46,035 nt of DNA. Origin: Paraclostridium dentum. Its GTDB lineage: Bacteria > Bacillota > Clostridia > Peptostreptococcales > Peptostreptococcaceae. How positions within the stretch are numbered: the first letter of the stretch is position 1; the number at the start of each line of letters is the position of its first letter. The stretch is from positions 1 to 46,035 of the forward strand of contig NZ_WIPK01000015.1 in the NCBI RefSeq assembly GCF_012922555.1. The letters run 5' to 3'. Position numbers and translations under genes: made by a program. Under the pieces are notes generated by a model, which was given only the letters and a program-made list of their open reading frames with translations, was not told the origin of the DNA and did not search any database. Below are positions 6,965 to 15,150 of this stretch, one piece after another.

Positions 6965-8398
6965 ATGAGCAAAAAAAAGCGGAATATAATTATCGCAATA
7001 ATGGTTTCTATGTTTCTTGCTGCATTTGAAGGTACTGTTGTAACTACAGCTATGCCTACAATAGCAAAAAGTTTAAATGGATATAATCTTATGAGCTGGG
7101 TTTTTTCTTCATATCTTTTAACCTCAGCTGTCTCCACTCCTATTTATGGAAAAATGTCTGACCTTTATGGAAGAAAAAAAATGCTTTCTATTGGTATAGT
7201 AATATTTTTAATAGGTAGTGCCTTATGTGGATTTTCCCAAAGTATGATTCAGTTAATAGCATTTAGAGCAATACAAGGTATAGGTGCCGGTTCTATACTC
7301 ACAGTAACATACACAATTGTTGGAGATGTATTTGATTTAGAGGAACGTTCTAAGGTTCAAGGATGCCTAAGCACAGTATGGGGTGTTTCTAGTCTACTTG
7401 GACCATTTATAGGAGGATTTTTCATAGATTACTTATCTTGGCATTGGATATTTTTTATTAATATACCTTTTGGTATTTTATCTATTTTCCTTCTTAATAA
7501 AAATTTCGAGGAAAAATTATCAAATAGTAATCCTAAAATTGATTATCTGGGATCAATATTTTTAACAATATCTATAGTTTCAATATTATTAGGTGTATTT
7601 ACTACGTCTAGTTCAACAAAAATTATATATGCTATATTAACTATAGTTTCACTTATGATTTTCTACTTAATTGAAAAAAAATCAAAAGAGCCTATTGTTC
7701 CTTTTGATATATTTTCGAAAGATACAATTTTACTAAATTTAATAGGTTTCTTTGTAGCTGTTATACTTATGGTTATAGAGGTTTACATGCCGTTATACAC
7801 TCAAAATGTTATGGGTTATAGCGCAAAAATTTCTGGACTTTTAATGGCTCCAATGTCTATAACTTGGCTTTTAAGTTCTTTTGTTTTAGTAAATTTATTT
7901 AAAAAATTTGGAGAGAAAAAAGTTATTCTAGGTTCTATTTTAATCTTAGCAATAACATGTTATTTACTTAGATTTACCACTCCAGATACAAATTTAATTT
8001 ATCTAATTCTTATAATATTCATAATGGGTGCAGGTTTTGGGGGTGTACTTAATACACTTATAATACTTATCCAAAATGCTGTCACTTACGAAAAAAGAGG
8101 AGCTGCTACATCAACAAATGCATTAATCCGTACACTTGGTCAAACAATAGGTGTTAGTGTATTCGGAGGGTTGATGAACTCAAGTATATCTTCTTACTTT
8201 AAAAATTCAGATATTTCAAATGTAACTGCAGATAATATATATTCATCTGGAGCTAGTACTCATCAAATAATGGAAGCCTTCTTTAATGGTGTTCATAATA
8301 TATTTTATGCTTTAGTATTTGTTGCTTTAATTTGTTTTATTGCTGGAATATTTATAAGTAAAAAATCTATATTAGAAAAAGATGATACTGAAATATAA
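6965..8398 (+). CDS. DHA2-family (EmrB/QacA) drug exporter, 14 transmembrane segments
   Basis: This 477-residue major facilitator antiporter probably expels drugs or toxic compounds with the proton gradient. Motifs are D-less helix 1 FLAAFEGTVVTTAMPTIA (motif D1 type), motif A GKMSDLYGRKKML, motif B GIGAGSILTVTYTIVGD, and motif C VWGVSSLLGPFIGG. Length and helix count fit the 14-segment DHA2 group. ATG at 6965 follows AAAGGAG by nine bases; an in-frame ATG at 6920 lies inside the leader hairpin and would add 15 residues that are not hydrophobic family sequence. It is a single gene, divergent from brnQ. Confidence 0.9.
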   Translation: MSKKKRNIIIAIMVSMFLAAFEGTVVTTAMPTIAKSLNGYNLMSWVFSSYLLTSAVSTPIYGKMSDLYGRKKMLSIGIVIFLIGSALCGFSQSMIQLIAFRAIQGIGAGSILTVTYTIVGDVFDLEERSKVQGCLSTVWGVSSLLGPFIGGFFIDYLSWHWIFFINIPFGILSIFLLNKNFEEKLSNSNPKIDYLGSIFLTISIVSILLGVFTTSSSTKIIYAILTIVSLMIFYLIEKKSKEPIVPFDIFSKDTILLNLIGFFVAVILMVIEVYMPLYTQNVMGYSAKISGLLMAPMSITWLLSSFVLVNLFKKFGEKKVILGSILILAITCYLLRFTTPDTNLIYLILIIFIMGAGFGGVLNTLIILIQNAVTYEKRGAATSTNALIRTLGQTIGVSVFGGLMNSSISSYFKNSDISNVTADNIYSSGASTHQIMEAFFNGVHNIFYALVFVALICFIAGIFISKKSILEKDDTEI

Positions 8399-8435
8399 AA
8401 CTTTATAAATACATAAAAAAATAATTAATAATCTT

Positions 8436-8472
8436 AAAAAGGGCTATTATATAAAAATTTAATAGCCCTTAA
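8436..8472. terminator. Shared terminator between exporter and YmaF-like gene
   Basis: AAGGGCTATTA pairs with TAATAGCCCTT across a 10-base loop. On the minus strand a TTTTT run follows, so it terminates the YmaF-like gene. On the plus strand the tail is weaker. Confidence 0.65.
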
Positions 8473-8513
8473 GAAAATTTATTAAGTTTTATATATTAAA
8501 TTATCTTTTAAAT

Positions 8514-8942
8514 TTATACTAAAGGTGCTTCAATTTGTGTAGTAAAAAGAAATTCATGAAAGTGACCATCAACAATAGTAGTTCTTCCAGATATTAAATG
8601 AACGTGTTTATCAGTACCTGGTATTGGTATTGCTGGTCCAGTTGTAATACATATTTGATGAAAATGATCTAAAAAATCTGTATTATTATTTTTTATTTTA
8701 TGAACATGATTTCTTCCGCCATTTATCGGTATAGCTTGACCTGTAACCCCAGCAGTACGGTGATTATGTCTATCATCGCCTTCTTCTGCTAGCTTAACAC
8801 TTTCTTCAAATTCATGAACATGTGTCATTTCTTCTTCTTCACAATTCATACACTTACACCAATCGTATTTTTTACATTCATCATTCCAATTTTCATAATT
8901 ATCCCAATAATCTTTTTTGCACTTATAATTTTGATTTGACAT
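8514..8942 (-). CDS. YmaF-family protein with Cys/Trp/Tyr-rich N-terminal extension
   Basis: This 142-residue protein has two parts. Residues 1 to about 35 are rich in Cys, Trp, Tyr, Asp and Lys (YWDNYENWNDECKKYDWCKC). Residues 38-140 form a YmaF-type domain with repeated His pairs: THVHEF, RHNHRTAGVTGQAIP, NHVHKI, DHFHQICITTGPAIP, KHVHLISGRTT and GHFHEF. YmaF of Bacillus is a poorly understood protein of spore formers. The repeated HxH motifs suggest metal binding (inference). AGAGGT lies six bases before ATG 8942. Its promoter is sigma-K-like (9000-9026), and its leader is a near copy of that of the left-edge repeat protein, which has a similar N-terminus. A role in the spore coat is likely but unproven. 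Confidence 0.82.
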   Translation of the reverse strand: MSNQNYKCKKDYWDNYENWNDECKKYDWCKCMNCEEEEMTHVHEFEESVKLAEEGDDRHNHRTAGVTGQAIPINGGRNHVHKIKNNNTDFLDHFHQICITTGPAIPIPGTDKHVHLISGRTTIVDGHFHEFLFTTQIEAPLV

Positions 8943-8977
8943 TAAATTACCTCTGTTGTATAAGACATATTAAGAAA

Positions 8978-9026
8978 TCCTATAAAGGACCTCTTCATAC
9001 ATACTATGCATTCATTCCATATTTGT
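8978..9026 (-). promoter_or_regulatory. Sigma-K-like promoter and 5' leader hairpin of the YmaF-like gene
   Basis: On the minus strand AC (9025-9026), 16 bases, and CATAGTATG (9000-9008) match AC-N16-CATAnnnTA except the last base. The leader then has TCCT-ataa-AGGA (8978-8989). The matching hairpin at 274-287 is TTCTT/AAGAA, so one pair has changed on both sides. AGAGG and TTTCTTAATAT flank the hairpin in both leaders. Confidence 0.5.
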
Positions 9027-9064
9027 TGTCATTTTTTGTATAATTTTATATTTTTTTGTAAAAT

Positions 9065-9092
9065 ACATATTCTATTTAAATTTACATATAAC
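9065..9092 (+). promoter_or_regulatory. Possible sigma-E promoter of the dehydrogenase-like gene
   Basis: ACATATT (9065-9071), a 13-base spacer and CATATAAC (9085-9092) resemble the sigma-E pattern KMATATT-N13/14-CATACANT with a few mismatches. It lies about 65 bases upstream of the ATG at 9156. The DNA is very AT-rich, so the match is only suggestive. Confidence 0.3.
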
Positions 9093-9155
9093 CGTAACTT
9101 TAATTTTTAAAAATAATAATATATTAATTATATATATAATTTGGAGGTAAATTAT

Positions 9156-10256
9156 ATGAAAAAATTTAAATATAATTTTTTATACAATATAGAATTTGCT
9201 AATAATAAAACAAAACAATTTAAATTAAAGTCAGTTATGTCAAGACAATTTCCCTATAAAATAGAAACCGTTGCTGAAAACTTATATGTGCCTTGGTCTA
9301 TAGATATAAGTGATGAAGGTAAGATATATTTTACAGAACGTTCTGGTACAATTAAAGTTATAGAAAATGGTAAACTCAATCCAGAACCTCTCATCACCTT
9401 TGGTGGGACTTTTGTAAGTCAAGGTGAAGGCGGATTACTTGGTATTGCCTTAGATCCAGCTTTTTCAAGAAACCATTATATATATGCTATGCATTCATAC
9501 TTAGAAAATAACAAAATCTATAATCGTATTGTCAGATTAATTGAAAAAGATAACAAAGCATATATTGATACGATTATAATTGATAGTATTCCTGGAGGTC
9601 AGATTCATAATGGAGGAAGGATAAAAATAGGACCAGATAATAAATTATATATAACAACTGGAGATTCTGGAAATCCTGCGTTAGCACAAGATCTAAAAAG
9701 CACAGCGGGAAAAATACTCCGAATAGAATTAGATGGTAGTATACCTAAAGATAACCCATTTGTTAATTCACCCGTTTATAGTTTAGGTCATAGAAATCCC
9801 CAAGGCTTAGCATGGAATTCAAAAAATATGTTGTATGAATCAGAACATGGACAAATAGGACATGATGAAATAAACATAATACATCCAGGTGCTAACTATG
9901 GATGGCCTTTAGTCCAAGGAGATGAAGAATCTATAAATATATTAACACAAAAACCTCTAATCAACAGTGGAGAAAGTACGTGGGCTCCTTCTGGTATAGA
10001 TTTCGTAAACCAAGGACCATGGAACGGAAATTTACTTATTTCTAATTTACGTGGGCAACAACTATTAGATATTTCTCTAAATGAAGAAGGAACTAAAGTA
10101 AATAATATAGATTTTTGGCTGAAAAATGAATATGGACGTTTACGTGAAGTTATTCAATCAAAAGATGGATCAATTTATATTGCAACAAGTAATAGAGATG
10201 GTAGGGGCAACCCTGATATAACTGACGATAGAATTATTCGTCTTACCTTAAAATAA
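9156..10256 (+). CDS. Glucose/sorbosone dehydrogenase-like (PQQ aldose dehydrogenase family) beta-propeller protein
   Basis: This 366-residue protein matches the GSDH family: PWSIDISDEGKIYFTERSG, GEGGLLGIALDP, QIHNGGRIKIGPDNKLY, TTGDSGNPALAQD, GHRNPQGLAW, EHGQIGHDEINII and NYGWP appear in the family order of the six-bladed propeller. The His in QIHNGG and the Arg in GHRNPQG correspond to family active-site positions. Such proteins oxidise aldose sugars with PQQ. No PQQ synthesis genes are visible here, and anaerobic clostridia usually lack them. The N-terminus is basic and polar (MKKFKYNFLYNIEF) with no clear signal peptide, unlike periplasmic relatives. GGAGG precedes ATG 9156 by eight bases. 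It is divergent from the YmaF-like gene and may be a sporulation gene. Confidence 0.8.
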   Translation: MKKFKYNFLYNIEFANNKTKQFKLKSVMSRQFPYKIETVAENLYVPWSIDISDEGKIYFTERSGTIKVIENGKLNPEPLITFGGTFVSQGEGGLLGIALDPAFSRNHYIYAMHSYLENNKIYNRIVRLIEKDNKAYIDTIIIDSIPGGQIHNGGRIKIGPDNKLYITTGDSGNPALAQDLKSTAGKILRIELDGSIPKDNPFVNSPVYSLGHRNPQGLAWNSKNMLYESEHGQIGHDEINIIHPGANYGWPLVQGDEESINILTQKPLINSGESTWAPSGIDFVNQGPWNGNLLISNLRGQQLLDISLNEEGTKVNNIDFWLKNEYGRLREVIQSKDGSIYIATSNRDGRGNPDITDDRIIRLTLK

Positions 10257-10303
10257 AAAATAATTTTTTATACATTCATTTTACTGCTATTAAATATTTT
10301 CTA

Positions 10304-10340
10304 ATGACTGATTCATATAAAAACTTAATGAATCAGTCAT
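10304..10340. terminator. Bidirectional hairpin between convergent genes
   Basis: Perfect 13-base arms ATGACTGATTCAT (10304-10316) and ATGAATCAGTCAT (10328-10340) lie between the dehydrogenase-like gene and the esterase. T-runs are weak on both sides. Confidence 0.6.
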
Positions 10341-10346
10341 ATTAAC

Positions 10347-11279
10347 TTATTTATAATTCATTTTTTCTAGTAAAAATTTGCCCAATATTTCTATTGCTTC
10401 TTTGCTTTCAGAAAGAGTTGAATCTACTGCAAACACATGGTCAAGTTTATCCCATACAATAAAATTTACAGTAGTATTATCAAGAGTTGCTTTTCTAGCT
10501 AAATTTATAGAATCACTAAGTAAAATCTCACGCCCTCCTGCCAAAATCATCATAGGAGGACAATTTTTCAAATCAGCAAAAACAGGGGATATTAAAGGGT
10601 TTGTCAATTCTTGTTTTTCAGCATAGATTTTAGCTGCCCCCTCTAATTGCCTTTTGCTTAATACATTATCAAAATCTTTTAAAGTTTCTATTGTATCTCC
10701 TTTTAATGTTAAATCAACCCAGGGTGAAAATAACCCTAAGGCTGCTGGTAAATCTGCTTTTAAATCTCTTAGCTTTATAACAGTTGCAAGAGCCAATCCT
10801 CCTCCGGCTGAATCTCCTACAATAACAATTTGATCAGAAGTATAACCTTCTTCTATCAAATATTCATATATATTTTGTACATCTTCTATAGCCTTCGGAA
10901 ATGGATTTTCAGGAGCTAGTGAATAATTAACTGATAACACCTTAAGTCCTGTAGTATTTGAAATTTGCACTGGAATAGTACAGTAATTATTTATATTTCC
11001 ATATATATAACAACCTCCATGAAGATATATTATAACCCCTTTATTTTTAATTGAATTTAAACTTTCTATCCAGGCAGCCTTTATCCCTTTTATATCAACT
11101 TCATTTAACGAATAATCTTGTTTTAAATCTTTTAATGACTGATTTAAACTTTCATCCATAAAGTTTCTAAAACATGTTATAAAATCACTATCTGAAAAGT
11201 ACATATTTTCTAATTCCGAATTATATTTTATATGGCTAAATTTAATATTTTCATCGCTATTATTTCTTTCTTGTTCCAT
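10347..11279 (-). CDS. Alpha/beta hydrolase, HSL-family (family IV) esterase
   Basis: This 310-residue cytoplasmic esterase hydrolyses short acyl esters. Family IV motifs are clear: oxyanion-hole YLHGGCYIYG, nucleophile elbow GDSAGGGLA, and DHVFAVD carrying the catalytic His; the acid lies in the AGGREILLSDS region. NYSLAPENPFPKAIEDV is also typical. No signal peptide is present. AAAGGAG precedes the ATG. It is a single gene with no linked pathway, so the substrate is unknown. Confidence 0.9.
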   Translation of the reverse strand: MEQERNNSDENIKFSHIKYNSELENMYFSDSDFITCFRNFMDESLNQSLKDLKQDYSLNEVDIKGIKAAWIESLNSIKNKGVIIYLHGGCYIYGNINNYCTIPVQISNTTGLKVLSVNYSLAPENPFPKAIEDVQNIYEYLIEEGYTSDQIVIVGDSAGGGLALATVIKLRDLKADLPAALGLFSPWVDLTLKGDTIETLKDFDNVLSKRQLEGAAKIYAEKQELTNPLISPVFADLKNCPPMMILAGGREILLSDSINLARKATLDNTTVNFIVWDKLDHVFAVDSTLSESKEAIEILGKFLLEKMNYK

Positions 11280-11405
11280 AATATTAGCTCCTTTAACTTT
11301 TATATGTTTATTTTTATACCTTACTTAAAATATTGTTTCCCTTGATTTCTATAATGTATACTAAAAAATAAATCATTAGTTTATATTAGAACTTAGTTTA
11401 AAAAT

Positions 11406-11439
11406 AAAAAACGTATCATTTAATAATGATACGTTTTTT
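11406..11439 (-). terminator. Terminator of the aldo/keto reductase gene
   Basis: AAAAACGTATCATT pairs with AATGATACGTTTTT around a 6-base loop and lies immediately after the reductase stop. It could work in both directions. Confidence 0.8.
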
Positions 11440-11440
11440 A

Positions 11441-12277
11441 TTATATTAATTCATCATATGTAGTATTAGCTGGTGGTTTAGATACAGATACGTCATATCC
11501 CTCATTCAATAAGTCAATTTTTATAATATCTTCAGTAGAAATTTCAAAATCAAAAACTTCTATATTTTCTTTTATTCTATTTTCATTTGATGATTTTGGA
11601 ATAGGTATAACGCCTTTTTGAATATGCCATCTCAATACTACTTGTGCTATTGTTTTATTATATTTTTCTGCTAAGTTAATCATTAAATCATTAGAAAATA
11701 TTCTTCCTCTGCTTATAGGACTCCATGCAATCACTTGAATATCATTTTCTTTACAATATCTAATCATTTCACTTTTAATGCTAAACGGATGCATCTCAAC
11801 TTGATTTACCATTGGCATTATAGTTGCAATCTTTTTTAACTCTTCTAAGTGATTTATTTTAAAATTACAAACTCCTATAGCTTTAACTTTTCCTATAGAA
11901 TATAAATATTCAAAAGCTTTCCATGTTTCAGCATTTAATTTATTTGGCCAATGGATTAGATATAAATCTATATAATCTACATCTAAATTTTTCAACGAAT
12001 TATTAAAAGCTTTAATAGTACTATCATATCCATGATCTTCATTCCAAAGTTTTGTTACTAAAAATATTTCTTCCCTATCTATTTCACTCTCTTTTATGCC
12101 TTTACCTATGCCTTTTTCATTCCCATAAAATGAAGCTGTATCTATCATTCTATAGCCTATTTCGAGAGCATTTTTTACTATTTCAGATGTATCTTCATCA
12201 TTACCTGACTTGTATGTACCAAATCCTACAAGAGGTATCTTTACCCCATTACTTAAGTTCGTAAATTGTTTATCCAT
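11441..12277 (-). CDS. Aldo/keto reductase (AKR5-like)
   Basis: This 278-residue NADPH-dependent aldehyde/ketone reductase carries GYRMIDTASFYGNEKGIG with catalytic Asp and Tyr, the catalytic Lys in LVTKLWN, and the catalytic His in YLIHWPN. It also has the family signatures GVCNFKINHLEEL, NQVEMHPF and the C-terminal nucleotide-binding IPIPKSSNENRIKEN. It is about 50% similar by eye to the second reductase at 26730-27575. The promoter (TGATATAAT near 12325) has no MerR-type spacing, unlike that of the second copy. It is a single gene with its own terminator. Confidence 0.92.
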   Translation of the reverse strand: MDKQFTNLSNGVKIPLVGFGTYKSGNDEDTSEIVKNALEIGYRMIDTASFYGNEKGIGKGIKESEIDREEIFLVTKLWNEDHGYDSTIKAFNNSLKNLDVDYIDLYLIHWPNKLNAETWKAFEYLYSIGKVKAIGVCNFKINHLEELKKIATIMPMVNQVEMHPFSIKSEMIRYCKENDIQVIAWSPISRGRIFSNDLMINLAEKYNKTIAQVVLRWHIQKGVIPIPKSSNENRIKENIEVFDFEISTEDIIKIDLLNEGYDVSVSKPPANTTYDELI

Positions 12278-12366
12278 AAAATAATCCTCCCTTTTGTTAT
12301 CTAAATCATTTTTTAATATTATATCACTATATAAACTTACATAATATACACTGCTAAAATAAATGA

Positions 12367-12405
12367 AAAAGGAGGATGTATGTTTTTAATAATACACCCT
12401 CCTTT
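12367..12405 (-). terminator. Terminator of the bacteriohemerythrin gene
   Basis: AAAGGAGG-type arms with one internal mismatch close over an AT loop just after the stop. A TTTTT run follows on the minus strand. Confidence 0.7.
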
Positions 12406-12408
12406 CAA

Positions 12409-12816
12409 TTATTTAGAATTATTTCTTATATGTGCTGCAACCTTTACATCTTCTCTTTTTATATGACTAATTATCCAATTAGCAACTTTACTATTAATTT
12501 CACCTACTAAAACTATACTTGTACCTTCTGATAGAAGTTTTTTTTGTATATTATCAACTGCATCAATAAAATGCTTATGATATTTTTTATGATTTTCGTA
12601 ATCAGGATAATTATATTTTTTCTGCAAAATTTCTTCATGTCCAAAGTGAGTTCTAGTGTAAGAAGATAAGAACTTTACTGTCTTTTCTAATTCAGCTCTG
12701 CCCTTACCTTTACTACAAGCTTCTAGTAAATCATTTATTGCTTTTATTAATTCTTTATGTTCTGTATCAATTTGTGTATTACCAGTTAGTAAATCATCAG
12801 TCCATTTATATGCCAT
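12409..12816 (-). CDS. Bacteriohemerythrin
   Basis: This 135-residue four-helix di-iron O2-binding protein has the hemerythrin ligand pattern: DTEHKEL (His), HFGHEE (His and Glu), NHKKYHKHF (His residues) and HIKREDV (His and Asp). It starts MAYKWTDDLLTGN, the common start of the bacterial family; ATG 12816 has GAGGAG five bases upstream, so the longer reading from 12831 is not used. In anaerobes such proteins probably scavenge or sense oxygen. It is a single gene with an extended -10 promoter (TGATATAAT near 12865). Confidence 0.92.
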   Translation of the reverse strand: MAYKWTDDLLTGNTQIDTEHKELIKAINDLLEACSKGKGRAELEKTVKFLSSYTRTHFGHEEILQKKYNYPDYENHKKYHKHFIDAVDNIQKKLLSEGTSIVLVGEINSKVANWIISHIKREDVKVAAHIRNNSK

Positions 12817-12967
12817 TTTGTCTCCTCGCAATCCTTTGCTTATTTTGGTAATTTTTAGTAAATTATATCACTTTTTAATTTTTTAATCTATTAATCTAAC
12901 TAAAATCACTATAGAAAATATCTATTTTAAGTTTACATAAAATTAAATTTAGCAATAATATAATCAT

Positions 12968-12998
12968 AAAAAAAAGATCTATTAAAGACCTTTTCTTA
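12968..12998 (-). terminator. Terminator of the PotD-like gene
   Basis: On the minus strand AAAAGGTCT pairs with AGATCTTTT with one G-U pair and a 5-base loop, followed by eight T's. Confidence 0.75.
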
Positions 12999-14054
12999 TT
13001 AATTATCTGATTTTATATTTATCCATGCATTATCATATATTTTCTTAACATCCATTGGAAAATCTTCATAAATTTCACATCTATCCATTATTTCTTTAGG
13101 CATATATGCATTTGGATTATTTTTTACATTATCAGGTTGAGCTAATCTAGCTTCTTTATTTGGAGTAGTGTATCCAATTTCATCCGCTATTCTCAACGCA
13201 CTTTCTTTATCACTAACAAAGTTTATAAATTTCTCTGCTCCTTCAACATTCTCAGCATTTTTAGGGATGCATAAACTGTCTATCCAGAAATTTGCTCCTT
13301 CTTTAGGAACTACATACACTAAATTAGGATTCTCATCTTGAAGATTTAACCCTTCTCCTGACCATATCATATTTATATCAGATTCCCCTGCTGGAATCAT
13401 TGTCGTTCCATTATCAACACCATATATCGGATTTACTGTTTCTCTTTGTTTTATCAACAATTCTTTAGCTTCTTCTATTTCTTTTGGATTTTTTGAATTT
13501 AAAGAGTATCCAAGTTTCTTTAAAGCAGCTCCCATAGTATCTCTATACGTATCAAACATAAATACCTTATCTTTATATTTTTCATCCCATAAAATATCCC
13601 AGCTATCTACTTTTTCTTTAACTACATCTTTGTTATAAATAAGTCCTACTGTTCCAAACATATAAGGTACTGAATATTTATTCCCTGGATCTATTTGAAG
13701 ATTTAAATAATCTTTATCCATTTGAGATATGTTAGGTATATTATCTTTATTTAATTCTTGTATAAGTCCTTTTTTAATCATTCTTGGCATTAAAGCATCA
13801 GATACTAAAATAACATCGTATTTAACTCCACCTTTGCTAATTTTTTGATACATTGTTTCCATATCGTCAAATGTCTCAACATTAACCTTTATGCCATATT
13901 TTTTCTCAAATTCCTTTAATGTTTCTTTGTCTATATTTTCTCCATAATTAAGAAAACTTATTTGTTCAGATGAATCTTTGCTACATCCAACAAAAAATGC
14001 TCCCATCAATAAAATACAAATTGATAAGCTTAATAATTTAAATGTTTTTTTCAT
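12999..14054 (-). CDS. Polyamine ABC transporter substrate-binding lipoprotein, PotD-like (solitary)
   Basis: This 351-residue lipoprotein has a basic N-terminus, a hydrophobic stretch and a lipobox ending at Cys24 (MGAFFVGC), so it should be anchored to the outside of the membrane. The PotD/PotF pattern is clear: ISFLNYGENIDKETLKEFEK, YDVILVSDALMPRMIKKGLI, VPYMFGTVGLIYNKD, MFDTYRDTMGAALK, MIWSGEG and NFWIDSLCIPKNA. These proteins bind spermidine or putrescine. The gene stands alone; no potA, potB or potC is visible in the window. It may serve a transporter elsewhere or be a leftover of one. Confidence 0.9.
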   Translation of the reverse strand: MKKTFKLLSLSICILLMGAFFVGCSKDSSEQISFLNYGENIDKETLKEFEKKYGIKVNVETFDDMETMYQKISKGGVKYDVILVSDALMPRMIKKGLIQELNKDNIPNISQMDKDYLNLQIDPGNKYSVPYMFGTVGLIYNKDVVKEKVDSWDILWDEKYKDKVFMFDTYRDTMGAALKKLGYSLNSKNPKEIEEAKELLIKQRETVNPIYGVDNGTTMIPAGESDINMIWSGEGLNLQDENPNLVYVVPKEGANFWIDSLCIPKNAENVEGAEKFINFVSDKESALRIADEIGYTTPNKEARLAQPDNVKNNPNAYMPKEIMDRCEIYEDFPMDVKKIYDNAWINIKSDN

Positions 14055-14188
14055 ACTTTAATCCTTTCCTTTAATATAAGATTATTCTAATACCCCAAAC
14101 TGTAAATAGTCAATCTTATTTACTTTGTAGTTTTTAATTAAATAATATTCATATTAAATTTATAATTCCATTTTATGGGTATTTATCA

Positions 14189-14217
14189 TTGAAAATAATA
14201 AAGTTTTGTATTATAAT
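14189..14217 (+). promoter_or_regulatory. Sigma-A promoter of the zinc-ribbon gene
   Basis: TTGAAA (14189-14194), a 17-base spacer and TATAAT (14212-14217). The start codon is at 14331, which leaves a leader of about 105 bases with no clear ORF. The rest of the 275-base gap holds the divergent PotD-like promoter region. Confidence 0.6.
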
Positions 14218-14330
14218 CTAAACTGTTTTGTTACCATAGGTCTAATAATGTTATTATCCTGTGAAATATATTTTATAGGGGAATTTATTTAATTTTTAGG
14301 TCGAAAATAAATTTTATAAGGAGGAGTATA

Positions 14331-15005
14331 ATGGAAAAAAATAATGAAACTGTATTTTGTTCTAAATGTGGACATAAAAATTCATCGTCAGATAAGTTTT
14401 GTACGAACTGTGGAAATAGCTTAAAATCTATTGAAGATTCAATAAAAGATGCTACCACAAATATTAAAGATACTATTACTAACAATGAAACTTATAAAAA
14501 GTTTACTGACATAAGTGGGGATGGTTCTTTAAAGGCAGATTGGGAAAATGATGATATGATAAATTTCATTCAAAAAAATACTGAGTATTACATACCAAAA
14601 TTTAAAGAAATGCAAGATTTAGAAAAAAGTACATCTTGGAACTGGGCATCATTCTTTCTTACATCAAATTGGCTATTCTATAGAAAAATGTATGGATATG
14701 GAGTTGGGCTAATAATAGCTAACATAATATTTGCCTGTATACCATTCTTAGGCTGGATTTTAAATATAGGAACATATATTGTATGTGGATTATATGGAAA
14801 CAGTTTATATCTAAAACATGTACAAAAACAATTAAGTTCTGTTGATGGGCTTAAAGAAGATATAAAACATAGAGTACTATTATCTAAAGGTGGAACTAAC
14901 TTAGTATTGCCAATTGTTTTAACTTTCTTAGTACCTATATTAATATTTATACTAGCATTTTTTGGATTAACATTATCTATAATGTCTAGTCCCTATTATT
15001 ATTAG
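14331..15005 (+). CDS. Zinc-ribbon membrane protein, DUF2628-like
   Basis: This 224-residue protein has an N-terminal zinc ribbon (FCSKCGHKNSSSDKFCTNCG; two CxxC pairs), then a polar linker (residues 30-100). A DUF2628-like membrane part follows, with SWNWASFFLTSNWLFYRKMY and YGYGVGLIIANIIFACIPFLG, and a last hydrophobic pair (LVLPIVLTFLVPILIFILAF). AAGGAGGAG precedes ATG 14331. The function of this architecture is unknown; a membrane sensor or scaffold is possible. It is a single gene ended by the shared terminator at 15013-15052. Confidence 0.8.
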   Translation: MEKNNETVFCSKCGHKNSSSDKFCTNCGNSLKSIEDSIKDATTNIKDTITNNETYKKFTDISGDGSLKADWENDDMINFIQKNTEYYIPKFKEMQDLEKSTSWNWASFFLTSNWLFYRKMYGYGVGLIIANIIFACIPFLGWILNIGTYIVCGLYGNSLYLKHVQKQLSSVDGLKEDIKHRVLLSKGGTNLVLPIVLTFLVPILIFILAFFGLTLSIMSSPYYY

Positions 15006-15012
15006 TTAATTA

Positions 15013-15052
15013 AAAAGGTTATGCTATAATTTTTTATAGCATAACCCTTTTT
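15013..15052. terminator. Bidirectional terminator
   Basis: GGTTATGCTATA (15018-15029) pairs with TATAGCATAACC (15035-15046), flanked by A5 and T6 runs. It serves the zinc-ribbon gene and, on the other strand, the MATE operon and the BFD-like fragment. Confidence 0.85.
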
Positions 15053-15057
15053 TAAAT

Positions 15058-15150
15058 CTATTTATATTCTTTTATTATCTGTTTAATATTTTTCTTACAT
15101 CTAATTCCGCAACATATCCCTGTACCTGCTGTGGTATTTTGTTTAATTAA
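15058..15150 (-). pseudogene. C-terminal fragment of a BFD-like [2Fe-2S] protein
   Basis: Between the MATE stop and the terminator, a minus-strand frame reads LIKQNTTAGTGICCGIRC, then KKNIKQIIKEYK and TAG (15058-15060). The pattern T-x-A-G-x-G-x-C-x-G-x-x-C-x3-I-x2-II is that of BFD-like [2Fe-2S] domains (bacterioferritin-associated ferredoxin family). Upstream in this frame there is no start codon before stops around 15172, and the N-terminal Cys-x-Cys half is missing. The 5' end overlaps the MATE stop. I read it as the remnant of a small iron-sulfur protein gene, truncated where the MATE gene now ends. Confidence 0.5.
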
